Shown: positions 53,923 through 64,000 of the stretch, in pieces
Layout of the letters: the number at the start of each line of letters is the position of its first letter
Position numbering within the stretch: the first letter of the stretch is position 1
From: Zygnema cylindricum
Lineage: Eukaryota > Streptophyta > Zygnematophyceae > Zygnematales > Zygnemataceae
Direction of reading: 5' to 3'
DNA: 64,000 nucleotides
NCBI GenBank assembly: GCA_037447655.1
Contig: JBBHKE010002928.1
Location: 1 to 64,000, forward strand
Position numbers and translations under genes: made by a program
The notes under the pieces: generated by a model
Databases searched by the model: none
The model's input: the letters and a program-made list of their open reading frames with translations, nothing else
Told to the model about the DNA's origin: nothing

Positions 53923-54327
53923 TAATAAGAGGGCGAATCCATTTTGAACCATTTAGTAAATGTATTTTTTTAATACGCATATATGAATATTAAATTTACA
54001 TAGATCACGCATTAGTGAATAGCTTTACGATAAGCACATGCATTTGGTGGTTCCATGCAAATTAATGAGGGTGAAGCTATTTAAAGCAACGGGGTTTCAT
54101 TCGAGTGATCATAATATGATTGCGAATTAAACTTGAAAAACTTTATGCATCTTTTACGTTTTCTTACTATGTTGCGCTCGATACAGTTTTGTATGTCGCA
54201 GCCAACAAAAAAAGGCGGAATGTGCTCGTGATTGTGACAAATATTCACTTTCAACAAGATTTATTTTTACTTCACGCAAGAGTTTAAAGTAAGAAAATAT
54301 ACAAATGTAAAAATACAAATTGACTTA

Positions 54328-55070
54328 GGGTAACGTTCCATCAGACGAAAGGTGGGGAAGTTTACAAAAATCTGCGACAACCCGTACCAAACCGTACTAG
54401 TTATTCTGTTTTTATACGAAAAAAAACAACATTACAGAGAATCTTGCCAATACTCTTTGACGGTCTGGGAGGTAATACAGACCGTCGGATGTTCATCTGC
54501 GAGGCGTTCGCTTCATTTTTCTCTGTAATTGTCAACCCACCTCGAAGAGGTGGGTTGGCAAATACAAAAAAAAAAAAATCGTGACACGCTGGACAATTAG
54601 GCTACATGTCACTTTGCACAACCAACTAAAAAAAGCACAATATTCACACATGACACAAGCTTTCCAAAATACAACCGAAAATAAAAATGTAATTTCGTAA
54701 TATTCCTTGGTCACACTATTTTCAGTAACTTTTGTTCGTCACACTATTTTCTCAAAGGACTTTCGTTATGTTTCAAAAACAAAAACCCTAAAATATGAGC
54801 AGGAGTAAAGTCTGGCGTCTACAAAAATTATAAAAGTTATGTCGTATGATGATTTCTTACGCAGGTACATGGTACGCAAGTGAAGATTTGATGTTAAGTT
54901 TGTCGGTGCTAAAAAATTGAAAGATATTCAATATCGGATTGTAGCTTGCGTGGCGCCAATCAATTTAAAACACGTGGATTACAGACTCTTCGTGATGGAA
55001 CATCGACCCAATCAACCCGGTCTGTAGAGTTGGCTGTACGATTATAGATGCGTTTGATGGAACTTGACCC
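54328..55070. mobile_element. Tourist/Harbinger-like MITE
   Basis: A 743-bp element flanked by TTA on both sides (54325-54327 and 55071-55073). The left end GGGTAACGTTCCATCAGACG and the inverted right end GGGTCAAGTTCCATCAAACG agree at most positions. The TTA duplication and G-rich terminus point to the PIF/Harbinger superfamily. Inside lies a perfect 11-bp hairpin, CAACCCACCTC with GAGGTGGGTTG around a GAA loop (54533-54557). No transposase. Confidence 0.78.
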
Positions 55071-55232
55071 TTAATAAACAATTTTGTAATTTGATTATGC
55101 GAATTCTACATGTTTACCTCGCAATTGCCTAACATTTTATCGCAGGGTAACATTTTGTCACAAGTTTACTCGGCTATTTTCAATCAGTATATAAATAAGG
55201 GAACGTTGTTCGCCCTTCTGCGAAACCTTATA

Positions 55233-55260
55233 TAGGCGGTAGGCGGTAGGCGGTAGGCGG
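55233..55260. repeat. 7-bp tandem repeat
   Basis: Four exact TAGGCGG units, about 30 bases before the 49-bp minisatellite. Confidence 0.95.
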
Positions 55261-55289
55261 TGTGTCTGTCTTCAATTTTTTCCGTCCGT

Positions 55290-55712
55290 CCGCAGTACGG
55301 ACAGCCGTACGGCTGGCATAATGATACGCTGTCGTGCGACCGTCCGCAGTACGGACCGCCGTACCGCTGGCACAATGTAACGGTGTTGCCCGTACCTCCG
55401 TACGGATGGCGTAATCTTACTTTGCCAGTTGTCGGTGTGCAGACCACCGTACGGATGGCATAATCTAACATTGCCAACCGTCGGTGTGCAGACCGCCGTA
55501 TGGTTGGTGTAACCTAACATTGCCACCCGTCGGTGTGCAAACCGCCGTACGGATGGCATAATCTAACATTGCCAACCGTCGGTGTGTAGACCGCCGTACG
55601 GATGGCGTATTTTAACGTTGCCGTGCGTCGTTGTGCAGATCGCCGTACAGATGGCGTAATGTAACATTGCCGTGCGGCGCTGTGCAGACCGCATTACGGA
55701 TAGCGTAATGTA
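55290..55712. repeat. 49-bp minisatellite
   Basis: At least six units at a strict 49-base period, marked by AGACC(G/A)CCGTACGGATGG at 55441, 55490, 55539, 55588, 55637 and 55686. Two or three more diverged units lie upstream (55300-55392). Each unit also carries TAACATTGCC and GTCGGTGTGCAG. Long minus-strand frames with repeated CHPYGG-type words come from the repeat and are not a gene. Confidence 0.93.
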
Positions 55713-56229
55713 TCATTAATTTGGGTTCTTAAAATTTTGATTTTTTTTCTTAAATAGGATACATGATTTTAATTTTTCCTTTACTTTAAGTAAGGTTTAG
55801 TACAAAATAGCGTAAAGAACGAAAGTACAATAAGATATAAATAGTGTGGTGTACGGTCTATGTCAGACCGTACATAAATGTACCTTTTCAAGTGAAAATT
55901 TTACAAAAAATGAATTATAGCAGACGCGCACGCATAGGAACGTGCGCCAAAAAAACGGGATTATTTTGACACGTAAATTAGTCTGACATGTACATATATT
56001 TAATTTCACGACGGCGTACGAGTTCTAATATTTTTTACGGATACATATATTAATGTATATAATCGTACGGCGAATAATCCATTTTTGCTGTTCCCAAATT
56101 AGCATGATGCCGAAATTATAATACATTATCACAAATTAGAAAAAAAAAATCAAATTCTTATTTAGCATCAATTACCTTAAATTTTCTTCAACACTATTTA
56201 AACTTTGACACTAGTAACAATTCGCGGTG
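55713..56229. mobile_element. TA-flanked MITE, left end lost
   Basis: The interior follows the MITE at 60418 closely: AATTTGGGTTCTTAAAATTTTGATTTTTTTT near 55718, GTGTGGTGTACGGTC, GACGCGCACGCATAGGAACGTGCGC. The right end AACAATTCGCGGTG before TA (56230-56231) is intact. The left terminal repeat is missing where the 49-bp minisatellite ends. Confidence 0.75.
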
Positions 56230-56826
56230 TAGCGTTGCTGTGCGTCCGTAGTACGGGCATGATAAACTAGACAGGGTACATGCCCGTGTAACGGGCGTTG
56301 ATTTACTAGTTGAAATAAAAAGTTGAAACATAGAAATTTAAAGTCCAACGCACTATAACCCAACAAGTGCAATAAGAACTAAATCGATTGTTTCATACAC
56401 TACCACATATAGAATGTACTTGGACCCATTTTAAGTCGATTATGACCCTTCTTTGTCGAAAAGAGACCAACCGTAGTTCGTCTTCGTTGGAGTGATATCA
56501 CAGTATTGCAACTTCCAATAGCGCTGTCACATTTATAACTTTTAGGGTATGTACGCCGCACTAAACTTGTCGTTACATATAAGTGCTGTCTTGACCTAGA
56601 CTCTCTCTCAAAAAGTTGGGTCCGTACGGACGCTAATTCGGGTCTGTACGGCCGCCAAATTCTCTCCGACAACGCGGGTGAAGACGCCGCCGCAAACACA
56701 TGGGAGGTACGGGGAGTTCTTTTGACCTAGATTCGACACGTGGGATCGCAATGATATCAGGTTTACAGCGTCGTTCAAAACGTACGTATTATCGTACAAT
56801 AGCGTAAATACTCAACAAATGTACTA

Positions 56827-57341
56827 CACCGCCAATCGCTATTAGAGTAGATAACGCTAATTCGGTGCCCTTTTTATAATAAAAAAAACCTGAAATACAA
56901 TCCATAATTATATTTTTTCCTTTACGCCTTTTAGGGTTATTTTTTTAATTAGCGTTAATAACGGAAGTACACCCCAATGTTTATAGTGTGGTGTACGGAC
57001 ACTTTTTTCGTACCGAAATGTACTTTTTGAAATAAAAATGTACAATAAGTCATTTAATGTAATTGCGCACGCATGTGAATGTGCACTGAGAAAAGAGACG
57101 CAAACTCGAATGTTCATATTTTGGCGTAAGAATTGTCAGATTCTGTTGCGGATACATATATTGATGTAGACATCAATACGGCGGGCATTTATTATTCGAA
57201 ATAACCCAAATTAGAGTTAGTGATTAATTAGTATATATATATTTTTTTGGAAAAAAATAATTCCCTAATTAGCGTTGCGTTAATAACACTAGTTTTTTTT
57301 TAACGCTATTTATTCCTCTACTCTAATAGCCATTGGCGGTG
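56827..57341. mobile_element. TA-flanked mariner-like MITE
   Basis: A 515-bp element, TA on both sides (56825 and 57342). Ends CACCGCCAATCGCTATTAGA and, inverted, CACCGCCAATGGCTATTAGA. It shares internal words with 60418 and 55713, including GTGTGGTGTACGG and a TGCGCACGCATGTGAATGTGCAC hairpin remnant. Noncoding. Confidence 0.85.
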
Positions 57342-57343
57342 TA

Positions 57344-58498
57344 GCAAATCTACAAACCTAGCGAAATGTACGGAAAAATCAGAAGCTAGAGCTGACCGTA
57401 GACCTAGCGCATTACGTGTCCCGTAAAGGTCAACTGTCGTTGATTGACCCCAAATATTTCTTCGGGCACAGTCAACCAACGGTCTTTAGAAAAACAATTG
57501 ACCGCTTACAACCGTAGATCGTTTCGATCTACGGCGGTCGTTGAAATTACTACTATTTTGTCGTTATTTAATTTGAAAACATTTATTTAACGGATTCCGT
57601 AAAAAAATATCTTACCTCCCACTGGTTGGCGACGGCGTCTCCACTCGCGCTGTCAGAGAGGGTTTAGCGGCCGTCCGTACGGACCCAACATTTAGCGGCC
57701 ATCCGTACGGACCAACAATCTGGCAGACTTAGCTGGACACACGTCATGACACATGTAGAAATGTACACGTGTCGTACGGCACCGATTTTTTTTTGTGATG
57801 CCCACCGAGCAGGTCTCCTCAAGAAAAAAATGTACGAGCTGTACGGTGATTGTTTTCTTTCAATAATCCAAAACTACCAAAGTCCATAGGTTTGAATAAA
57901 TGTACGGTCCAGGCAGGACCTTTACCGGAAGAAACAAAAGTACAAAAGTACAAAACCCTCACAGGGCGCCAGCAAAATTGGGACAAATGGGAAAGCCTCC
58001 CATTTTTTCTCTTCCAGCATGAAGGGAACCCACACACACGCTTGAAACGGGAAACCACGCCACTATAAAATCACGCACTATAAAAACACGCACTATAAAT
58101 TGAGCACGATTCCGACCGTATGTACTATGTAGGATCCTTGAGGCCCTCTGAATCTCCGATAAAATAACGACAAAACCGGAGAAAACTGGCGACATCCTGG
58201 AATTAACCTTCCCATTCGTCAAGAATCCCTTCCTTCCTAGTACGAATGTACGGCCTGTACAACAGTACTTGGACGTTTCCCAGTTTCTCAACGCGGTATG
58301 TAGAAATATAATCTTTACATAGACTGGTCGGAGAGATACGCTTCTAGAAAACCTGGAAAGGGCGACGTTTTGGCTTCCTATTAGTTCCCGCTACACGACA
58401 AAATAGTTGCACAAAGAATTCGCTGAAACCCTAAAAAAACACAACGGCAGATTCACTTGTACACTTCAAACCATAAATGGAAAATTCTTCGTGGATGA
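57344..58498. other. No gene recognised
   Basis: Noncoding. Three tandem copies of a 15-bp unit CACTATAAAAACACG lie at 58061-58104, so a TATA-like box is present three times in a row. Opposed open frames near 57820-58290 lack recognisable motifs. Confidence 0.5.
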
Positions 58499-58506
58499 TT
58501 CCAAGC

Positions 58507-58802
58507 CATAGTTCAAAAGTAGGCCCATATAATATGCCTATTGTATGCAAAACATACAATATGACCTTATGACCCATATTGTATTGCGACCTATTCGGAC
58601 CAATTAAAACATTCGGACCAAAAATTGGACCAATTAAAACATTCGGGCCCAAAAGTTTTTTTTACACCGTCAGATTCGGACAATCGGACGGTCGCTGATC
58701 AAAGTAGCAATCTAAGAAGATCACATGAAAAGCCCATACCACAACTTACGATAAAGGCGCCGACCAAAGGCCTACCATAAAAACGCCTACTTTTGAACTA
58801 TG
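58507..58802. mobile_element. hAT-like MITE
   Basis: A 296-bp element with perfect 18-bp terminal inverted repeats (CATAGTTCAAAAGTAGGC) and 8-bp flanks TTCCAAGC (58499-58506) and TTCCAAAC (58803-58810), seven of eight matching. Inside, a 30-bp tandem duplication (GGACCAATTAAAACATTCGG at 58597 and 58627) creates a short repeated minus-strand frame. No transposase. Confidence 0.85.
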
Positions 58803-58810
58803 TTCCAAAC

Positions 58811-60417
58811 CACTTAAGGGTTTGTCCCCATGTGCATAAGTAAGGATTTTTTTATGTCGTTTTCACGTAAAACTTAGCGTCGTACTGCCTAAGTTGCAAC
58901 CGTACGAAGGAATCGCAAATTTGTAGAGAACAATTTGCGTCATCCTCGAGCGTAAGATGTACGAAAATTTGTCGTCTTGTGTTTTTTGACCCACGGCCAC
59001 GACAAAAAACGTCATCTTCAAACTTTTCTTTAAAACACATAAGCGATGTGTTTTAAAACTAGATATTTTCGATAAACAAACAGGAACATATATTCTCACG
59101 TGCCGTAATTTTTGAATTTTTTCATACGTTTTCCAAGGACAAGTAAAAGTACAAAATTCGTTATGTTTTGTCCGTTTGCGTTCAGTACAACGAAGAAAAG
59201 TACGCAATTTGTTTGGTTTTGTCCGTTTTCGTCCCATACGGATTTTTTTTGTTTGCACGGGTCTCGAAATTCCGATGCCATTTCAAGTCGACCGGACAGG
59301 CGACGCAAAGGCAAAGCGCATCTTCTTCAACCGTGAAACTGCACAGGCTGGAAGGCGGTACGTCTACAATGTCACAGTAAGACATGCGACGTCACAAGCA
59401 ATTCCAAAAAATAGGGTGCGACAACACAGATTGTAGACGTTGACAGCCGTCACAGGTATTGTATACGTATACAATCGTCACAAACGTAAGTTACAATTAC
59501 GTTCTTACACATAGGGACACTTGAAAACCGGGTCCAGCGGATCCGCGCTAAAATACAAAGTAAGTTCGCTAAGTTACAAGTACATGGGGACATACCCTTA
59601 TATAGGGATCTAAAAAGATTGGCGAAATCTGTGTTATTTATGCTCTAACGTGAAGGAGGACGTGGACGTCAATGCAAATATTTAGTATTGTGAGATAATT
59701 GAGTTTCGGAACTGACAAAATCGAGAAAATATGTTAAAACCGCGTTGCATGTGTGGGCATCTGCGGGGACTTATTATTATCGTGCCGATTGCGTCGCTCC
59801 AATGAAAGGTTGGCGATTCGATTCTTTCAATTTTCACGATTGGGAATGAAAACAGTCCAACTTCCCTCTTGGGAGTTGATTCTGTTTGCACGAACAGTAT
59901 GGGTATTGAACAAGCCCCCATACAAGTGTGGGACCTTTGGCACCTCGCGCCGACATTTGGCACCACTTGGGATCGGGTATGAGAAATAGGGTTTTGTGTT
60001 TTGGGTTGTTTTTTTAATAAAAAAAAAACAAAAAGAGAAAAAATAAACCCTAAACGAGCGGTCGCGGGCGTCTTCGGCACCCTGGGGGGCCAAAAAGTTG
60101 CAAGATTCAGTACAGTACTGAATCGAGCGTTTTTAGGTGTGAAGGTCGCGTGTGAAAGGGTCTACGTCGCCTTTCACTCCTTTCACTCCAATTTCGCTTT
60201 ACGACGCCTCACGCCGCGCGGCGCGTCGCAAGTATAAATATGTTTATGCTTTTTTTCTCATTCATATTTTTTTTATATAAAAAAAACACAACCAACAACC
60301 CTATGACCCTAAAAATTCGCGATACCCGGGCGGTATTTTGCAAAGTGTGAAAGGCACGGGGCATTTTGCGGTGTGAAAGAGGGTTTCACACCTTTCACTC
60401 CACGGGCGAGAAAACTA
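58811..60417. other. No gene recognised; contains a 21-bp palindrome
   Basis: Noncoding by any motif I can see, although several overlapping frames exist on both strands (58863-59436, 59682-60093). A palindrome GATTCAGTACAGTACTGAAT lies at 60104-60124 (two 10-bp arms around one base). Repeated TTTCACTCC and GTGTGAAA words lie at 60140-60400. Confidence 0.5.
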
Positions 60418-60894
60418 CACCGCGAATCGTTATTAGTGTCAAAGTCACTAATTTGGGTTTTTAAAATTTTGATTTTTTTTTCAAGTAGGATCCATGATTT
60501 TAATTTTTCCTTGACCTTAGTTAAGGTACCTTACATAATAGCGTAAAGCCCTGAAAGCACAATAAAATATAAAAAGTGTGGTGTACGATCGATGTCAGTC
60601 CGTACATAAATGTACCTTTTCAAGTGAAAATTTACAAGAAATTAATTAAATCAGACGCGCACGCATAGGAACGTGCGCTCAAAAAAACGGGATTATAATG
60701 ACCCGTAAATTAGTATAGCATGTCCGGATGTTTTAAATTCGCGACGGCGTACGATTTATAATATTCTGTACGGATTCAACGCCGAAATTAGAAACACCCT
60801 TTTTTTGAAAGATTTCGAATTCTTAATAAGCATCAATTACGATAAATTTTCTTCAACACTATCTAAAATTTGTCACTAATAACGATTCGCGGTG
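60418..60894. mobile_element. TA-flanked mariner-like MITE
   Basis: A 477-bp element flanked by TA (60416 and 60895). The left end CACCGCGAATCGTTATTAGT is repeated exactly, inverted, at the right end. The interior contains GCGCACG...CGTGCGC, an internal inverted pair near 60656-60677, and AT-rich sequence. No coding frame. It is the clearest member of the family. Confidence 0.9.
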
Positions 60895-60929
60895 TAACGA
60901 ACCTTACCTGAACTAGAATGTACGATACT

Positions 60930-61660
60930 GTACGGTATTGACATTATCGTAACGCTCCTCTCTTTCAGGTCCACGTGTACGGAAAACATTTTTTATCGTA
61001 AATGACAAAATTTCTGCGCTGTAGACGTACGCATGCCTAAACGGTATTGTCTCAAATCGCCATAGTGACCACTTGTTGCCAACACGCGGAGTCTGTTTTT
61101 ACTTTTTACGAGTTGGCAAAAGAAGACAAAATTGGTTTCTGGAACGTGATTGGATGGAGGCTCTAAGGAGGAATCGTAAAAGATTGAGTATTTAATGCAC
61201 AATCGGTAAAATGTACAGGATTGAACGGAGATCGTACGCTACACTGCCAATCTTTGTTAGAATCCTTAGTTAATTCTGTCGCGATTTTTTCTGCTTAAAA
61301 TCATAAGACAGGTTGACAACAATATCTTGGGATTGGACTACAGTCTGCCACGTGTTGTAGAGTTAAACTCACATTATGCAATTTTATGTCGCATTAATGA
61401 GTCATAACTCTCATGACGATGGGGCAGCGCGGGAGATTTACAACAGCATCCAGAAAGAGCCAATCAGGTGAAATCCGTACAGGAACACCCCCGTGAGCAG
61501 TCTAAGAATGCGCAAAGTTTTGCTGTCGTATTTGCTATAATGTGACAGAGAATCAGATCGCGTCTACCAGATCTAACCTTTGGATACGATCTCACCATAT
61601 AGGCTTGACACTGAGTCAGACCTACAGCAGAGCGGAATATTCGTCAGCACGTTAGATTCC
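60930..61660. repeat. Dispersed repeat of unknown type, copy 2
   Basis: Partner of 51840-52470. Ordered shared blocks: CGTAAATGACAAAA, GTCTCAAATCGCCATAGTGACC, GCGCAAAGTTTTGCTGTCGTAT-like, CGATCTCACCATATAGGCTTGACACTGAGTCAGACCTA and CGTCAGCACG. It contains about 200 bases with no counterpart (near 61240-61430) that start CACTGCCAATCTTTGTTAG, similar to a TA-MITE end. Confidence 0.6.
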
Positions 61661-64000
61661 ATGCAGCTTATTAGTACAGTTGGCTCTACGATTGACATGT
61701 GGCATGTCGTTTCGACAACTGGCGATCCTATGGAAGGGTTCATGGCGAAATTCACCAACTAAAGAAAAATTAGGAAAAAGTTAAAATTGTACTAAAGTGC
61801 CGTACGATCACGGAACCGTTTTCAAACATGACATATGCGTCATGATAGTTTTGTTTGCTACGCCGATTTTTGGGAGAGCATATTCATTCCCGTAGGTCGT
61901 ACGGTACAGTACAGTACAGTACTGTAGCTAACTAAAAAAAACGGAACGGGCAGAACAGTAAAATCTCATGAACGTGTGAAAAGCAATATTTTCTATGTAA
62001 GAAAACAGTTGGTGCCCGAGATCCGTACATTATGAAATGTCCTTTTTTCCTTATAAAATCGTTCTGTAACTAAGCGGCAGATACAGCCGCCCCGCGATAA
62101 ACCCGCAAGACCATAAAAAGACCATAACTACTGTAGTTGAGGAGCGGCGAAATTTGACGGCTTGCGTAACTTTTTTTTTTTTACGACCGACGGTCAATGT
62201 AGAGAATCAGCTACAGTACTGTAATTTCTAAAGCCCAATAGCGAACATTTCCGGCATTAAAAAAACATAAATATCTTTTCAATTGTACCAAAACTCCTAC
62301 CGTCAAAAAGTAGCTCTGACTCAATATGAACCGTACGATTTAGCAGCTACAATGCATCTCCGCGATAAGAATGTCACGTAGTGACGTAACAATGATTGCA
62401 TTTAAATACAAAGTTACAATTATTGGGTCGCGTTGCACACCAATTTGGTGATGTGTATCGACCTGAATCGCAAACCACATGTGACGCTTTCTGATATTGG
62501 TATCTAGACGTACAGATGTCGATATATATCGACTTTGCTCATATGTAAAACGATATTTCCGCCGTAAGCGACGGGTTTTCTTTTTCTTTTTCCCTGTAGA
62601 TTTTAGGCAGACAGCGAAACGGACAGAATATATATATTGCTCATATTATTTAATGTTGCTAATCGAAATAAATCCTGCGACACACAATGAATTTTGTTTT
62701 TTATAATGACTAAATATACATGTATTTACCATTAAAAAGCTATATGACCGAATAAAGTTTCTCTAATAAAAAGTTATTGAATTACAAATTGCCTGTTCGA
62801 ATCATAAAGCCCTGCTGTAAAAACAAGATAAAACCCTAAATAATGATTAATACCTTTGTGGGCCAATCAACAACTACCGCGATTACAAATTGTCGTTTAT
62901 CCTCTATATAAAAAACAATTTAGTGTACTTCGACAATAGTTTTAAATGATAAAAAAAAATCCATCAATTGGGGGTGCCTTTGATCTACAATTAAAAATTG
63001 TAGGAAATGTTAATAAGCCATCATAACTGTTTGCAAACCCATTTAGCCCTAGAGAAAACAATGTATTGAAGTTTTGATGTGATTGATTATACTAAAAATT
63101 ACAAACACGTTTAACCATATCATAGTTGAGATGCAAAACATATTGAAAGCATGGGCACACGTGCATACAACTCCTCACAATTCACAACATTTCTAATTTG
63201 AGCATGGTAGGTCACGTACCATAGCAAAAGTTGATGTAAATATGCGTCAAGGCCGCCATCCAAACATGGTAGAATAGGTGATATATTGATGCTTATTCCT
63301 TTAAGAAATGTCCAACAAAACAATTTGAAACTACACCACGAATCATCAAACATTAATAAGACACTACTCACTCGTGATTTCTATTACTCGTTTAACAGCA
63401 AAAACTATTTTTATATTTAGTTGTTTCTTTCTTGATGATATTTATCTTTGTGGTCAAAACTTTTGACATCATACAAAACACCAACCCAAGTATGACGTCC
63501 AATTTATACTTATAAATTTTATTTTACGTTAACAACAATTTTCAAGTGTAATGACGCAAAGGGGCGCAAAAAATACCGTTAATGGTTTTCTCATACTAGT
63601 CGTTGGGTTGTTTAAAGCAAGTGTTATCTCTCACAAATTTATGATTTAAAGGTATAGTTCACGCATCTTTGTTAAATATTACAAAAAAATATGCAATACG
63701 TATATGGTATGTCTACATTATTTCCATTTTTTAACTTAATGATGGAATACGAAAATATTAATTTTGGCGATACACAACATCATCGTGTATTGGCTCCATC
63801 GTCATAAAAATTGCATAAAGCATATTATCCGTAGCAAGGGGATTCGGTTCACAGTATCACATCAATCCATCTCTATATTCGGATGCAATATATCACGATA
63901 CAAACATGTAACCGTAGTAGTAATAATAACAGTAATCAAACATACTTATACAAATGATAATACACACATGTATATTCGGCGAACCATCGACAGTTTTTTG
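61661..64000. other. AT-rich stretch without a recognised gene
   Basis: No coding sequence, RNA gene or complete transposon recognised. A MITE-like left end CACCACGAATCATCAAACATTAA occurs near 63335 without a clear partner. A GTACAGTACAGTACAGTACTG tract lies near 61907. Confidence 0.5.

Noticed and set aside
55290-55712. CRISPR-like array
   Set aside because: The 49-bp units are tandem with no unique spacers, the genome is plant nuclear, and no cas gene is present. It is a minisatellite.
57819-58291. Opposed 72-110 codon frames
   Set aside because: No motif, composition like the surroundings, and frames on both strands overlap each other.
59682-60093. 132-codon and 88-codon minus-strand frames
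   Set aside because: Overlapping frames in low-complexity sequence with no recognisable domain or start context.
61240-61430. A complete TA-MITE nested in the second dispersed repeat
   Set aside because: The left end resembles the family but the right end (CATGACGATGGGGCAG) matches too weakly to call.

Overview
This window is a retrotransposon-dense, gene-poor piece of a land-plant nuclear genome. The evidence is the set of Ty1/copia and Ty3/gypsy polyproteins with plant-type motifs, MITEs of several DNA-transposon families, AAACCCTAA teloboxes, and primer-binding sites that fit the plant form of initiator tRNA-Met. I found no host protein-coding gene, rRNA gene or intact tRNA gene. The species cannot be named from the sequence; a large-genome plant is likely.

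Layout. 1-7550: minus-strand copia wreckage (copies A1, A2 and B), broken by a plus-strand orphan LTR at 3159-4187. 7551-23099: a decayed plus-strand copia element (C) inserted in copy B with a 5-bp target duplication (CCCAC/CCCTC). Its 3' LTR holds two further insertions: an LTR-LTR dimer (13067-21019), itself carrying a minus-strand gag-protease segment and a solo LTR, and a second solo LTR (21667-22835). 23105-23255: last piece of B. 23256-27779: another decayed plus-strand copia (D) joined to B head-to-head. 28606-37545: a minus-strand Ty3/gypsy element with two LTRs, whose reverse-transcriptase core has been cut out in frame. 37546-40076: AT-rich, no recognised gene. 40077-50570: a minus-strand copia (E2) split by the best-preserved element in the window, a plus-strand copia at 42547-48995 (the reference element) with 1049-bp LTRs, a perfect TGGTA target duplication and near-intact gag and pol. 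50571-64000: DNA-transposon and minisatellite territory, with hAT-like, Tourist/Harbinger-like and TA-flanked mariner-like MITEs, a 49-bp minisatellite and a dispersed repeat of unknown type.

How the parts work together. The copia copies form one superfamily cluster with a shared design. The LTR is followed at once by a primer-binding site complementary to the anticodon arm of initiator tRNA-Met, not to its 3' end, and the gag start codon lies inside that site. Gag (one CCHC knuckle), protease (DSGA), integrase (HHCC, DDE), reverse transcriptase (YVDD) and RNase H follow, then a purine tract and the 3' LTR. Four copies show the same primer site and ATG. Several LTRs keep a hairpin whose paired bases change together. 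Most copies are dead through stops, frameshifts or loss of catalytic residues; the element at 42547-48995 is the exception.

Limits. All alignments, difference counts and translations were made by eye. Breakpoints are good to a few bases where a target duplication is stated, and to tens of bases elsewhere.
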